Below, in pieces: positions 1 through 6,701 of a DNA stretch of 24,887 bases. The translations under genes and the position numbers were made by a program. Location: NCBI RefSeq assembly GCF_900545205.1, contig NZ_UQYC01000022.1:1-24887 (forward strand), written 5' to 3'. The DNA is from an uncultured Veillonella sp. (GTDB lineage: Bacteria > Bacillota > Negativicutes > Veillonellales > Veillonellaceae). Under the pieces are notes generated by a model that worked only from the letters and a program-made list of their open reading frames with translations, was not told the origin of the DNA and ran no database searches. Position 1 is the stretch's first letter; every line of letters starts with the position of its first letter.

Positions 1-427
1 GAGATGGGGCAGGGATGGTTTGACGAGCTGTTGTATGTTCATCTTCGAATTGTTTTACGAATTTAAAATGTTCTACGAATGGGTGATTAGTACCTGTAAT
101 TTTACCTGTAAGTGCAAGAGAACCTGGTGCTGTTTCTTGACCGTGGAATTTGTAACCATGTTCAAGTTCAATTTCTTTTACACCATTGAATCCCCACATG
201 AAATCTAGGTGCCAATAGGCACGGCGGAATTCACCGTCAGTAATAACAGGAAGTCCTGCAGCTTTTTGTTTTTGAATGAGGTCTGTAATGAGACGATCTT
301 CTACAGCTGTTAGTTCTTCCTTAGTAATATTTCCTTTTGTAAAAGCTTCACGAGCTTCTTTTAATTCAGCTGGGCGTAGGAAAGAACCTACAATATCAAA
401 ATGGAATGGTGCTAATTGTTTGGACAT
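1..427 (-). CDS. MetE-like homocysteine methyltransferase (partial, N-terminal 142 residues)
   Basis: The reverse strand encodes a protein starting MSKQLAPFHFDIVGSFLRP and running off the left edge. The GSFLRP start, the conserved ITDGEFRR segment and the following WHLDFMWGFNG match the cobalamin-independent methionine synthase (MetE C-terminal, UROD/MetE-like) fold, in its short stand-alone form as in Bacillus YxjG/YxjH. Such proteins move a methyl group from a folate or another donor to homocysteine to make methionine. The zinc ligands lie further downstream and cannot be checked here. The start at 427 follows an AGGAGG ribosome binding site at 435-440. A promoter and two dyad sites lie upstream, and a LysR-type regulator gene is the next gene upstream in the same direction. 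The family assignment is firm. The exact methyl donor is unknown. Confidence 0.85.
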   Translation of the reverse strand, partial: MSKQLAPFHFDIVGSFLRPAELKEAREAFTKGNITKEELTAVEDRLITDLIQKQKAAGLPVITDGEFRRAYWHLDFMWGFNGVKEIELEHGYKFHGQETAPGSLALTGKITGTNHPFVEHFKFVKQFEDEHTTARQTIPAPS

Positions 428-470
428 ATATAATCCTCCTTATATTAAACGGTATAACCGATAGATTCGA

Positions 471-546
471 TAGGTTTATTATAACTAAGGATGAGTATAT
501 ATAAAAATATCAATATATTGATGTTGTATATAGCTTTTAGCTATAT
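471..546 (-). promoter_or_regulatory. Promoter and LysR-type operator candidates for the MetE-like gene
   Basis: On the minus strand a perfect TATAAT lies at 483-478, with a poor -35 (TTTTAT, 506-501). Transcription would start near 471. Upstream is a perfect 14-base palindrome, ATCAATATATTGAT, at 509-522 (about -45). Beyond it is an interrupted dyad, ATATAGCT-TTT-AGCTATAT, at 528-546 (about -66). A weak -35 with dyads at -45 and -66 is the usual layout of the activation and recognition sites of LysR-type activators. The sequences are seen directly; their role is inferred. Confidence 0.5.
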
Positions 547-671
547 CTGTGCATTATTTTATGGATTTAGTTATATCAAAATATGATGTTAATTTATAGT
601 ATCTACTCTGTTGTACAGTACTGAATGCGTTGGAAAGGGTTAATTTATAGTGTTGAGTTTTATGGATATGC

Positions 672-700
672 AAAAAAGCACTCCAAATAGGAGTGCTTTT
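672..700 (-). terminator. Rho-independent terminator of the lysR gene
   Basis: An 11-base perfect stem (AAAAGCACTCC at 674-684 with GGAGTGCTTTT at 690-700) closes a 5-base loop. Read on the minus strand it ends in a run of six T (677-672), so it serves the LysR gene ending at 759. Confidence 0.85.
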
Positions 701-758
701 ACTTGCAGTTAAACTATTATGAAGAGTCATTTAAACTATCATCAAATATAATACGATA

Positions 759-1697
759 TTATTCCTTTGTTTTAGGTAATTTAATGTGTTTACCATAGTT
801 ACCTACATATTGTTCTAACGCTTGGATATATTCTTGCCCTAAACGGCTACGATGCATTTTGTTATTTGTAATGTAACCGATATGCATTAAACCTTCCTCT
901 GCAAGAGGCACAGAAATGATATTTTCACCGTTTACTTCCTCATCTATTACGCCACTAGATACGGTATATCCATCTAGACCAAGCAATAAACTGAAGAGGG
1001 AAGCCCGATCGCGTACCCTAATATGTTTTGGACGGACAACGGTACTAAAAATCTCTTCAGAGAAATAGAAGGAATTGTGATCGCCTTGTTCGAAAGAAAT
1101 ATAAGGATATTCCTCAAGTTCATCCATAGATACTACATCCTTATTTGCTAATGGATGATTTTTGCCAATAAAAATATGAGGATGAGCAGTAAATAATTCT
1201 GTAAAGGTTAATTCATTAGTGTGAATCAATTTTTCTAATACAGGGCGATTGAAATCATTATAATAGAGTAAACCGATTTCGCTCTTCATATGAGCTACGT
1301 CATCGATGATTTCATAGGTTTGTGTTTCACGTAAGGATACATCGTATTGATCGATGCCTGCACCTTTTAAAAGTTCTACAAAGGCGTTAACTGCAAAGGA
1401 GTAATGTTGTGTAGAAACAGAGAATTGTTTTTTACCACCGCTTTGGCTTTTATATTGCTCCTCTAAAAGTGCAGCTTGCTCTAGTACTTGGCGCGCATAG
1501 CCAAGGAAGCGCTCTCCCTCTTTAGAAACAGTAATACCTTTATTGGTGCGATCAAAAATGGTAATGCCCATTTCCTTTTCTAATTCTTTAATAGCCTTTG
1601 TAAGGCTAGGTTGAGATACAAACAATCTCTTGGCAGCTTCACTAATACTGCCTATATTTGCAATTGTTGTGACATACTTTAGTTGTTGTAAGGTCAT
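759..1697 (-). CDS. LysR-type transcriptional regulator
   Basis: This 312-residue protein has the standard LysR layout. An N-terminal winged helix-turn-helix covers about residues 1-60, with the segment SISEAAKRLFVSQPSLTKAI as the recognition helix region. A linker helix follows to about 90, then a two-lobed effector-binding domain to the end. The length is typical. The start is supported by a GGAGG site just upstream (1701-1706). It lies upstream of the MetE-like gene in the same direction, separated by a terminator, and that gene has LysR-like dyads in its promoter. Control of the MetE-like gene, as by MetR in other bacteria, is therefore plausible but unproven. The effector cannot be read from the sequence. 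It is divergent from rnmV across about 100 bases. Confidence 0.93.
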   Translation of the reverse strand: MTLQQLKYVTTIANIGSISEAAKRLFVSQPSLTKAIKELEKEMGITIFDRTNKGITVSKEGERFLGYARQVLEQAALLEEQYKSQSGGKKQFSVSTQHYSFAVNAFVELLKGAGIDQYDVSLRETQTYEIIDDVAHMKSEIGLLYYNDFNRPVLEKLIHTNELTFTELFTAHPHIFIGKNHPLANKDVVSMDELEEYPYISFEQGDHNSFYFSEEIFSTVVRPKHIRVRDRASLFSLLLGLDGYTVSSGVIDEEVNGENIISVPLAEEGLMHIGYITNNKMHRSRLGQEYIQALEQYVGNYGKHIKLPKTKE

Positions 1698-1747
1698 AAT
1701 GGCCTCCTTTTATATATTACACTATTTATACTACTCGATTATAAGTA

Positions 1748-1776
1748 TTTAAGCAATGTTATATATGTGTTACAAT
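1748..1776 (+). promoter_or_regulatory. Promoter for rnmV-rsmA
   Basis: TTTAAG (1748-1753), a 17-base spacer and TACAAT (1771-1776) preceded by TGT give an extended -10 promoter about 20 bases before the AAGGAGG site of rnmV. The -35 is weak; the extended -10 compensates. Confidence 0.55.
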
Positions 1777-1801
1777 GTACTAATAGAATAAAGGAGGACC
1801 T

Positions 1802-2329
1802 ATGATCAAACAAGTCATCGTGGTAGAAGGAAAATCTGATATACAACGCATTGCTCAAGCTATAGAGGCTGACTGCATAGCAACTGAAGGCTTTACTCTT
1901 CGAAAAGGCGTTATTGATATGATACGCGTAGCCTATGAAAAAAGAGGTATTATCATATTAACAGATCCTGATACAGCAGGGGAAAGAATTCGTCGTGTAT
2001 TAACAAAAAAATTCCCTAATGCTCAGCATGCTTTTGTTCCTCGTGATGAAGCTTTTGCGAATGATGATATTGGCATAGAACAAGCATCGCCTGAATCCAT
2101 TAGAAAGGCACTATCTACTTTACATGTAGAATCTTTGGAATCATCCAACGAATTTTCTATGGTGGATCTAGTTCGTCATGGACTTTCAGGTATGCCAGAT
2201 AGTGCTTCTCGCCGTGCGATTATTGGTGCTAAGTTAGGTATTGGTTATGGCAATGGCAAGCAGTTCTTATACCGCTTAAATCATTATGGTATAACTCGAG
2301 ATGCTTTTGAAGAGGCTGTGAATAGTTAA
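1802..2329 (+). CDS. rnmV: Ribonuclease M5
   Basis: This 175-residue protein is RNase M5, which cuts precursor 5S rRNA to its mature form, in Bacillus with the help of ribosomal protein L18. The N-terminal TOPRIM domain shows the catalytic glutamate in VVEGKSD (E9) and the metal-binding DxD in LTDPDTAGERI (D55, D57). The C-terminal half is the family-specific part and the length is normal. The ATG follows AAGGAGG at 1791-1797. It is immediately followed, after 13 bases, by rsmA, the usual partner in Firmicutes, so the two rRNA maturation genes are probably one transcript. Nothing unusual was seen. Confidence 0.95.
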   Translation: MIKQVIVVEGKSDIQRIAQAIEADCIATEGFTLRKGVIDMIRVAYEKRGIIILTDPDTAGERIRRVLTKKFPNAQHAFVPRDEAFANDDIGIEQASPESIRKALSTLHVESLESSNEFSMVDLVRHGLSGMPDSASRRAIIGAKLGIGYGNGKQFLYRLNHYGITRDAFEEAVNS

Positions 2330-2342
2330 AATAGGAGTTAAG

Positions 2343-3197
2343 ATGTTAGAATCAGTAATTGCAAGCCCTGAGGTAGTGCATTATATATGTAAACGCTTCG
2401 ATATTAAAATGAGCAAGAAATTAGGGCAGAACTTTCTTATTAAACGCGGCATTGTTGATGAAATAGTACATGCTGCAGAATTGACACCAGGTGAACCTGT
2501 ACTAGAGGTAGGTCCTGGCATCGGTACATTGACACAGGGGTTAGCACAAAGTGGGGCAGATGTAACGGCCATTGAACTAGACCGACGTTTATTAGAGGTC
2601 CTAGACACTACTTTGGCCTCCTATGATAATGTACGTATTATTCATGGCGATGTGTTGAAGCTTGATGTACCATCCATCATGAATCATAAACCATTTAAGG
2701 TGGTTGCCAATTTACCGTACTATATTACAACACCTATTATTATGTCTCTATTAGAAAGTAAATTACCAATTGAGCGCCTCGTTGTAATGGTACAAAAGGA
2801 AGTTGCCTTGCGAATGGTAGCTAAGCCAGGTACAAAGGATTATGGTGCATTATCTGTAGCGGTACAATATTATACTGAACCGGATATTGTGCTTGATGTA
2901 CCACCTAAATCTTTCTTGCCAGCTCCAGCGGTGACGAGTTCTGTCATTCGCTGCGTATTACGAGATAAACCACCTGTTGATGTGATTGATGAGAAACTAT
3001 TCTTCCGAGTTGTGAAAGCTGGTTTTGCGCAACGACGTAAAACATTTTCCAATACGATGAAAACTACGGGATTATCAAAAGATCGAATCGAAGAGCTGTT
3101 AGCAAAAGCGAATATCGATGGTCAACGAAGAGGGGAAACATTTACCCTTCAAGAATTTGCCGATGTAGCCAATGCATGGGCTTCTTTAATTAAATAG
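2343..3197 (+). CDS. rsmA: 16S rRNA dimethyladenosine transferase RsmA (KsgA)
   Basis: This 284-residue enzyme uses S-adenosylmethionine to dimethylate two adjacent adenosines near the 3' end of 16S rRNA, a late step in small-subunit assembly. The family start motif KLGQNFL (residues 26-32), the SAM-binding EVGPGIG (55-61) and the catalytic NLPYYI (123-128) are all present. The C-terminal helical domain carries FAQRRKTF, typical of the family. The length is standard. It is downstream of rnmV in the same operon and ends before a strong terminator. Loss of this gene gives kasugamycin resistance in other bacteria; the copy here looks intact. Confidence 0.96.
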   Translation: MLESVIASPEVVHYICKRFDIKMSKKLGQNFLIKRGIVDEIVHAAELTPGEPVLEVGPGIGTLTQGLAQSGADVTAIELDRRLLEVLDTTLASYDNVRIIHGDVLKLDVPSIMNHKPFKVVANLPYYITTPIIMSLLESKLPIERLVVMVQKEVALRMVAKPGTKDYGALSVAVQYYTEPDIVLDVPPKSFLPAPAVTSSVIRCVLRDKPPVDVIDEKLFFRVVKAGFAQRRKTFSNTMKTTGLSKDRIEELLAKANIDGQRRGETFTLQEFADVANAWASLIK

Positions 3198-3206
3198 TAT
3201 AATGTA

Positions 3207-3251
3207 AAAAGAGCTTATTAGATTGATAATATCATTCTAATAAGCTCTTTT
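3207..3251 (+). terminator. Terminator of rnmV-rsmA
   Basis: Perfect 16-base arms (3207-3222 and 3236-3251) with a 13-base loop make a strong hairpin that starts with A4 and ends with T4, so it can work in both directions. The right arm is followed by two imperfect copies of itself, at 3256-3270 and 3274-3291. Confidence 0.85.
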
Positions 3252-3291
3252 GTATTAATAAGCTCTTTTTATGCTAATAAGTATTTTGCAT
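3237..3291. repeat. Three imperfect tandem copies of a terminator arm
   Basis: The unit TAATAAGCTCTTTT occurs at 3238-3251, again at 3256-3269, and in degenerate form (TAATAAGTATTTTG) at 3275-3288, a period of 18-19 bases. The left arm of the terminator (3207-3222) can pair with the first or the second copy, so two alternative hairpins are possible. Confidence 0.7.
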
Positions 3292-3292
3292 A

Positions 3293-3318
3293 AAAAAGGA
3301 CCCGAATGGGTCCTTTTT
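3293..3318 (-). terminator. Terminator of gltS (bidirectional)
   Basis: AAAAAGGACCC (3293-3303) pairs perfectly with GGGTCCTTTTT (3308-3318) around a GAAT loop. It sits three bases from the gltS stop codon and has T-rich tails on both strands, so it also backs up the rsmA terminator. Confidence 0.9.
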
Positions 3319-3320
3319 GT

Positions 3321-4568
3321 TTAGTAAAGAATGCCAGCCATCGTTGTAATGAGGAAAGCATTTGCAAAGTCGATTAAGAATGCACCTACCAAGGAAACTA
3401 CGAGCCATGCACGAGGGGATGGACCGTGTTTGCCCGCCAAGGATAACATGTTAACTAACGCATTTGGTGTAGCACCTAAACCGAAGCCGATGGCACCAGC
3501 GCCGAGCATAACAGCATCGTAGTTGCGACCAAAGATGAAGTAGATAAGGTATGCAAATACACAGATAAGTGCCATTTGCGCTACTAAAATAGTAATCAAT
3601 GGTAATGCAAGATCGATTAATTGAACTAGTTTCAAGCTGTTAATAGCCATTGTTACGAATAAGGACAATGCTACGTTAGATACTGCATCGAGTGCTGCAT
3701 CGTTGATTTTGTAAGCTTTAGTGAAGTCACCAAAGTTACGAATTACAGCAGCACAAATCATTGCGCCGATGTATGCAGGTAGTGGAGTAAGGATGGATAA
3801 ACCAGCACTTACGATAGTACCGATACCTAAAGCGAGACCAATCCACATACAGATTGTTAAAAGGTCTTGAGCATCGAATTGTTTGCCACCGCTTTCAACG
3901 CGATCTTCGATCATGTCGATGCCTTCATCTTCCATTAACTCAGGATTTTCGTATGGTGTTTTAACTTTGTGCATTTTAATAATGCGTTCGCCTACAGGAG
4001 CACCTAGGATTGTACCAGCAACCATACCGAATGTTGCTGCTGCAACTGCAGCAGATGCTGTACCAGGGATACCAAGTAATTGTTCGTAGTATGGACCAAA
4101 GGCACCAGCCGTACCAAGACCACCGATCATAGATACGGAGCCAGCCATAATACCGATGATTGGTTCAATGCCTAAAGCTTTAGCAATCATAATACCTGCA
4201 GTATTTTGAACAACAATCCACACTGCACAAGCTAGGAAGAAGAAGATAATGAAAATGCCGCCTTTTTTGAGGACTTTCAAGGAAGCCATTAAACCAATAG
4301 TGGTAAAGAAAGCGAGCATTAAGAATGTTTGTAGGGAGCCTTCGAAGGTAATGTTCAAAATCTTGTAGTAAGAAAGAATAGCAGTTAAAAACGCAAAAGG
4401 CAAAGCCCCTACAGCTGGTGCAGGCATACACATACGTTGTAAGAACTTGGAATGTTTGTTAATCCAAGTACCTATGAATAACGTGATTACAGCAAGGCCT
4501 ACAGTTTGGATCATGGACAGTTTTAAAGTCCATACATCGTTGACTAAAGCTAAGTCAATAAGTGGCAT
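3321..4568 (-). CDS. gltS: Sodium/glutamate symporter GltS
   Basis: This 415-residue membrane protein belongs to the GltS (ESS) family, which imports glutamate with sodium. It is rich in hydrophobic segments, around ten or more, with two pore-loop-like family motifs: SVSMIGGLGTAGAFGPYYE (about residues 143-161) in the first half and GATPNALVNM in the second half. The two halves form the known inverted repeat of the family. A charged cytoplasmic linker near residues 200-230 separates them. The ATG follows AAAGGAGTG. It is a single-gene unit with its own promoter and terminator. Substrate specificity beyond glutamate cannot be fixed from sequence alone. Confidence 0.9.
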   Translation of the reverse strand: MPLIDLALVNDVWTLKLSMIQTVGLAVITLFIGTWINKHSKFLQRMCMPAPAVGALPFAFLTAILSYYKILNITFEGSLQTFLMLAFFTTIGLMASLKVLKKGGIFIIFFFLACAVWIVVQNTAGIMIAKALGIEPIIGIMAGSVSMIGGLGTAGAFGPYYEQLLGIPGTASAAVAAATFGMVAGTILGAPVGERIIKMHKVKTPYENPELMEDEGIDMIEDRVESGGKQFDAQDLLTICMWIGLALGIGTIVSAGLSILTPLPAYIGAMICAAVIRNFGDFTKAYKINDAALDAVSNVALSLFVTMAINSLKLVQLIDLALPLITILVAQMALICVFAYLIYFIFGRNYDAVMLGAGAIGFGLGATPNALVNMLSLAGKHGPSPRAWLVVSLVGAFLIDFANAFLITTMAGILY

Positions 4569-4651
4569 AAAATCACTCCTTTAAAATAAAAAATAAAACT
4601 ATATTTTATGGTATCATGAATGGTCGAAAAAGACTATAGAATATATAAGGT

Positions 4652-4679
4652 ATAATAATTATATATTATTTATTTTCAA
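4652..4679 (-). promoter_or_regulatory. Promoter candidate for gltS
   Basis: On the minus strand TTGAAA (4679-4674), a 16-base spacer and TATTAT (4657-4652) lie about 84 bases before the gltS start. The match is good, but the region is so AT-rich that chance matches are likely. TAAAAT at 4608-4603 is an alternative -10. Confidence 0.4.
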
Positions 4680-4853
4680 CACTCACAACAACATTAAAAC
4701 CATTTAGTTATTATATATCTATATTGGATATATATCTTTTATAATACATTTATATTATATACAAAAATACGGAAAAGTAATAGTATAAATCACTTCTTTA
4801 CATAATCATACTATATGTATTCGACTAAATTCTGTGATATTCCTGCCTATTAT

Positions 4854-4911
4854 AAAAAAATAAACTGGAATATATTTCCAATTTTTATATATTGAGAAAT
4901 ATATTCCAGTT
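4854..4911 (-). terminator. Terminator of prfC
   Basis: Perfect 16-base arms at 4863-4878 and 4896-4911 enclose a 17-base loop. On the minus strand the stem is followed by TATTTTTTT, a clear release tract, 19 bases after the prfC stop. Confidence 0.88.
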
Positions 4912-4929
4912 AATAACAGGAAAGCGTTT

Positions 4930-6525
4930 CTATAGTTCGTGATGAAGTTTTGGAGTGGTTAAGAATGTAACATCAGGATTACGTTCCTGAACCCAACCCA
5001 TTTGCCACTCATTGGAAATGAGGACTACGGTGCGATCTCGATTATCCTTAACAATCATCGCATTATCTACACCTTTTAAAGAAGCGATATCTACTTCACC
5101 ATCAATCCAACGAGCAACACTGTATGGTAATGTATTATTTAATAAATCAACACCATATTCATTTTTTAAACGGTATTCCAGAACCTCGAATTGAAGCATA
5201 CCTACAGCGCCGACTACGAAGGAATCAAGAGCACCTGGTTGTTCAAAGATTTGAACAGCGCCTTCTTGGGCTAATTGTGTCATCCCTTTTTGGAACTGCT
5301 TACGCTTCATAGTATCTTTTGGCGATACGCGAGCAAAGAACTCTGGTGGGAATACAGGGAAGTCACCAAAGGTTACCTTGTGTTTTTGAGCACACAGTGT
5401 ATCACCTACACCCATTGTACCAGCGTCAAAGACACCGATAATATCTCCTGGATATGCATCCTCTACGATGGTACGTTCTGTAGCCAAAAACTGTTGAGGC
5501 TGAGATAGACGAATCGTTTTATTAGATTGGCGATGCAATACGGACATGCCCTTTTCGAACTTACCAGAACAGATACGCATAAATACGATACGGTCATGGT
5601 GGTTAGGGTCCATATTCGCTTGGATTTTAAATACTAAGGCAGAGAAGTCTTCGCTTGTAGGTTGGACCATTTCTTCCACAGCTTGGCGTGGAGCAGGAGA
5701 TGGAGCAAGTTCTAAGAATTTCTCTAAGAATGGTTTTACCCCAAAGTTAGTCATTGCAGAGCCGAAGAACATAGGAGTTAATTCACCAGCACGAACCTTG
5801 TCAAAATCGAATGGGTCGCCTGCAACATCTAATAATTCAATATCATCAAGTAATGCTTGGTATACATCATCACCTAATAATTCTTTCATACGAGGGTCAG
5901 TCAAAGCTCCTTTTTCAGAGGCTAACTTTTCTTGACCATGTGTTTCATCTTTTGCGAAAAGCTCGATAGTTTCATGTTCTCTATCGTATACGCCTTTGTA
6001 TTCGCCGTTTATACCAATTGGCCAGTTCATAGGGCATGTACGAATGCCAAGAACATTTTCGATTTCTTCCATCAAATCAAATGGACTACGACCGAAATGG
6101 TCAATTTTATTTACAAATGTAAAGATAGGAATACCGCGTTCTTTAGATACAGCAAATAGTTTTTTTGTTTGTGCTTCTACGCCTTTTGCTACGTCAATCA
6201 ACATGACAGCACTATCTGCAGCCATTAAGGTACGATATGTATCTTCAGAAAAGTCCTGGTGACCAGGGGTGTCTAGGATATTGACACGACAACCATCATA
6301 GTCAAATTGCAACACAGAACTTGTTACGGAGATACCACGTTGCTTTTCGATTTCCATCCAGTCAGATACGGCGTGTTTTGCTGTTTTACGAGATTTAACG
6401 GACCCCGCTAAGTGGATAGCACCACCATATAAAAGTAATTTTTCTGTTAATGTAGTTTTACCCGCATCCGGGTGAGATATGATAGCAAACGTACGACGAC
6501 GTTGCACTTCTTCTAAAAATGTCAT
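4930..6525 (-). CDS. prfC: Peptide chain release factor 3 (RF3)
   Basis: This 531-residue translational GTPase removes RF1 and RF2 from the ribosome after peptide release. The GTPase domain is complete: HPDAGKTT (residues 18-25, P-loop), DTPGHQDFSEDTYR (switch II) and NKID (guanine specificity). Domains II and III follow, including the RF3-type MKRKQFQKGMTQLAQEGAVQ segment, which separates it from EF-G. Length matches the family. The start at 6525 has an AGAGGTG ribosome binding site. It is transcribed alone, divergently from topB, and ends at its own terminator. Confidence 0.95.
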   Translation of the reverse strand: MTFLEEVQRRRTFAIISHPDAGKTTLTEKLLLYGGAIHLAGSVKSRKTAKHAVSDWMEIEKQRGISVTSSVLQFDYDGCRVNILDTPGHQDFSEDTYRTLMAADSAVMLIDVAKGVEAQTKKLFAVSKERGIPIFTFVNKIDHFGRSPFDLMEEIENVLGIRTCPMNWPIGINGEYKGVYDREHETIELFAKDETHGQEKLASEKGALTDPRMKELLGDDVYQALLDDIELLDVAGDPFDFDKVRAGELTPMFFGSAMTNFGVKPFLEKFLELAPSPAPRQAVEEMVQPTSEDFSALVFKIQANMDPNHHDRIVFMRICSGKFEKGMSVLHRQSNKTIRLSQPQQFLATERTIVEDAYPGDIIGVFDAGTMGVGDTLCAQKHKVTFGDFPVFPPEFFARVSPKDTMKRKQFQKGMTQLAQEGAVQIFEQPGALDSFVVGAVGMLQFEVLEYRLKNEYGVDLLNNTLPYSVARWIDGEVDIASLKGVDNAMIVKDNRDRTVVLISNEWQMGWVQERNPDVTFLTTPKLHHEL

Positions 6526-6598
6526 AGTTCACCTCTATTGTTTCGTTTGTAAAAGCCTTGTCTTATTATATAACTTTTACATCATTCATATCTTTAAA

Positions 6599-6627
6599 AT
6601 TATACATGATTTTGGTAGTTATGACCA
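6599..6627 (-). promoter_or_regulatory. Promoter candidate for prfC
   Basis: On the minus strand TGGTCA (6627-6622), a 17-base spacer and a perfect TATAAT (6604-6599) place the start of transcription near 6592. It overlaps the upstream part of the divergent topB promoter. A second TATAAT at 6570-6565 is possible but has no -35. Confidence 0.5.
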
Positions 6628-6644
6628 CTAAATTGTAGTATAAT
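6616..6644 (+). promoter_or_regulatory. Promoter candidate for topB
   Basis: A perfect TATAAT at 6639-6644 lies about 58 bases before topB, with a weak -35 (TAGTTA, 6616-6621) at 17 bases. The predicted leader contains a small stem, CGGCT (6659-6663) with AGCCG (6672-6676), just before the AAGGAGG site. Confidence 0.45.
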
Positions 6645-6701
6645 GAGATTTCAAAGAGCGGCTTAGGGGAATAGCCGTTATTTTATGTTAAGGAGGGGAC
6701 C

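Larger units (their letters stand above)
428..758. other. Intergenic region with promoter, dyads and terminator
   Basis: This 331-base AT-rich stretch has no credible gene. It holds the promoter of the MetE-like gene with two dyad sites near 509-546 and the lysR terminator at 672-700. I saw no SAM, cobalamin or T-box leader structure. The stretch 550-670 shows nothing I can name. Confidence 0.7.
4569..4929. other. Intergenic region between gltS and prfC
   Basis: This 361-base, very AT-rich stretch has no credible gene. It holds the gltS ribosome binding site and promoter (to about 4680) and the prfC terminator (4854-4911). Between 4690 and 4850 I see nothing specific. Confidence 0.7.

Noticed and set aside
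428..600. SAM, cobalamin or T-box riboswitch before the MetE-like gene
   Set aside because: The leader is short and AT-rich. I see no conserved T-box sequence, no SAM-riboswitch core and no terminator pair.
5546..5935. 129-residue forward open frame opposite prfC
   Set aside because: The opposite strand encodes full-length RF3 with all motifs; this frame has no family features or ribosome binding site.
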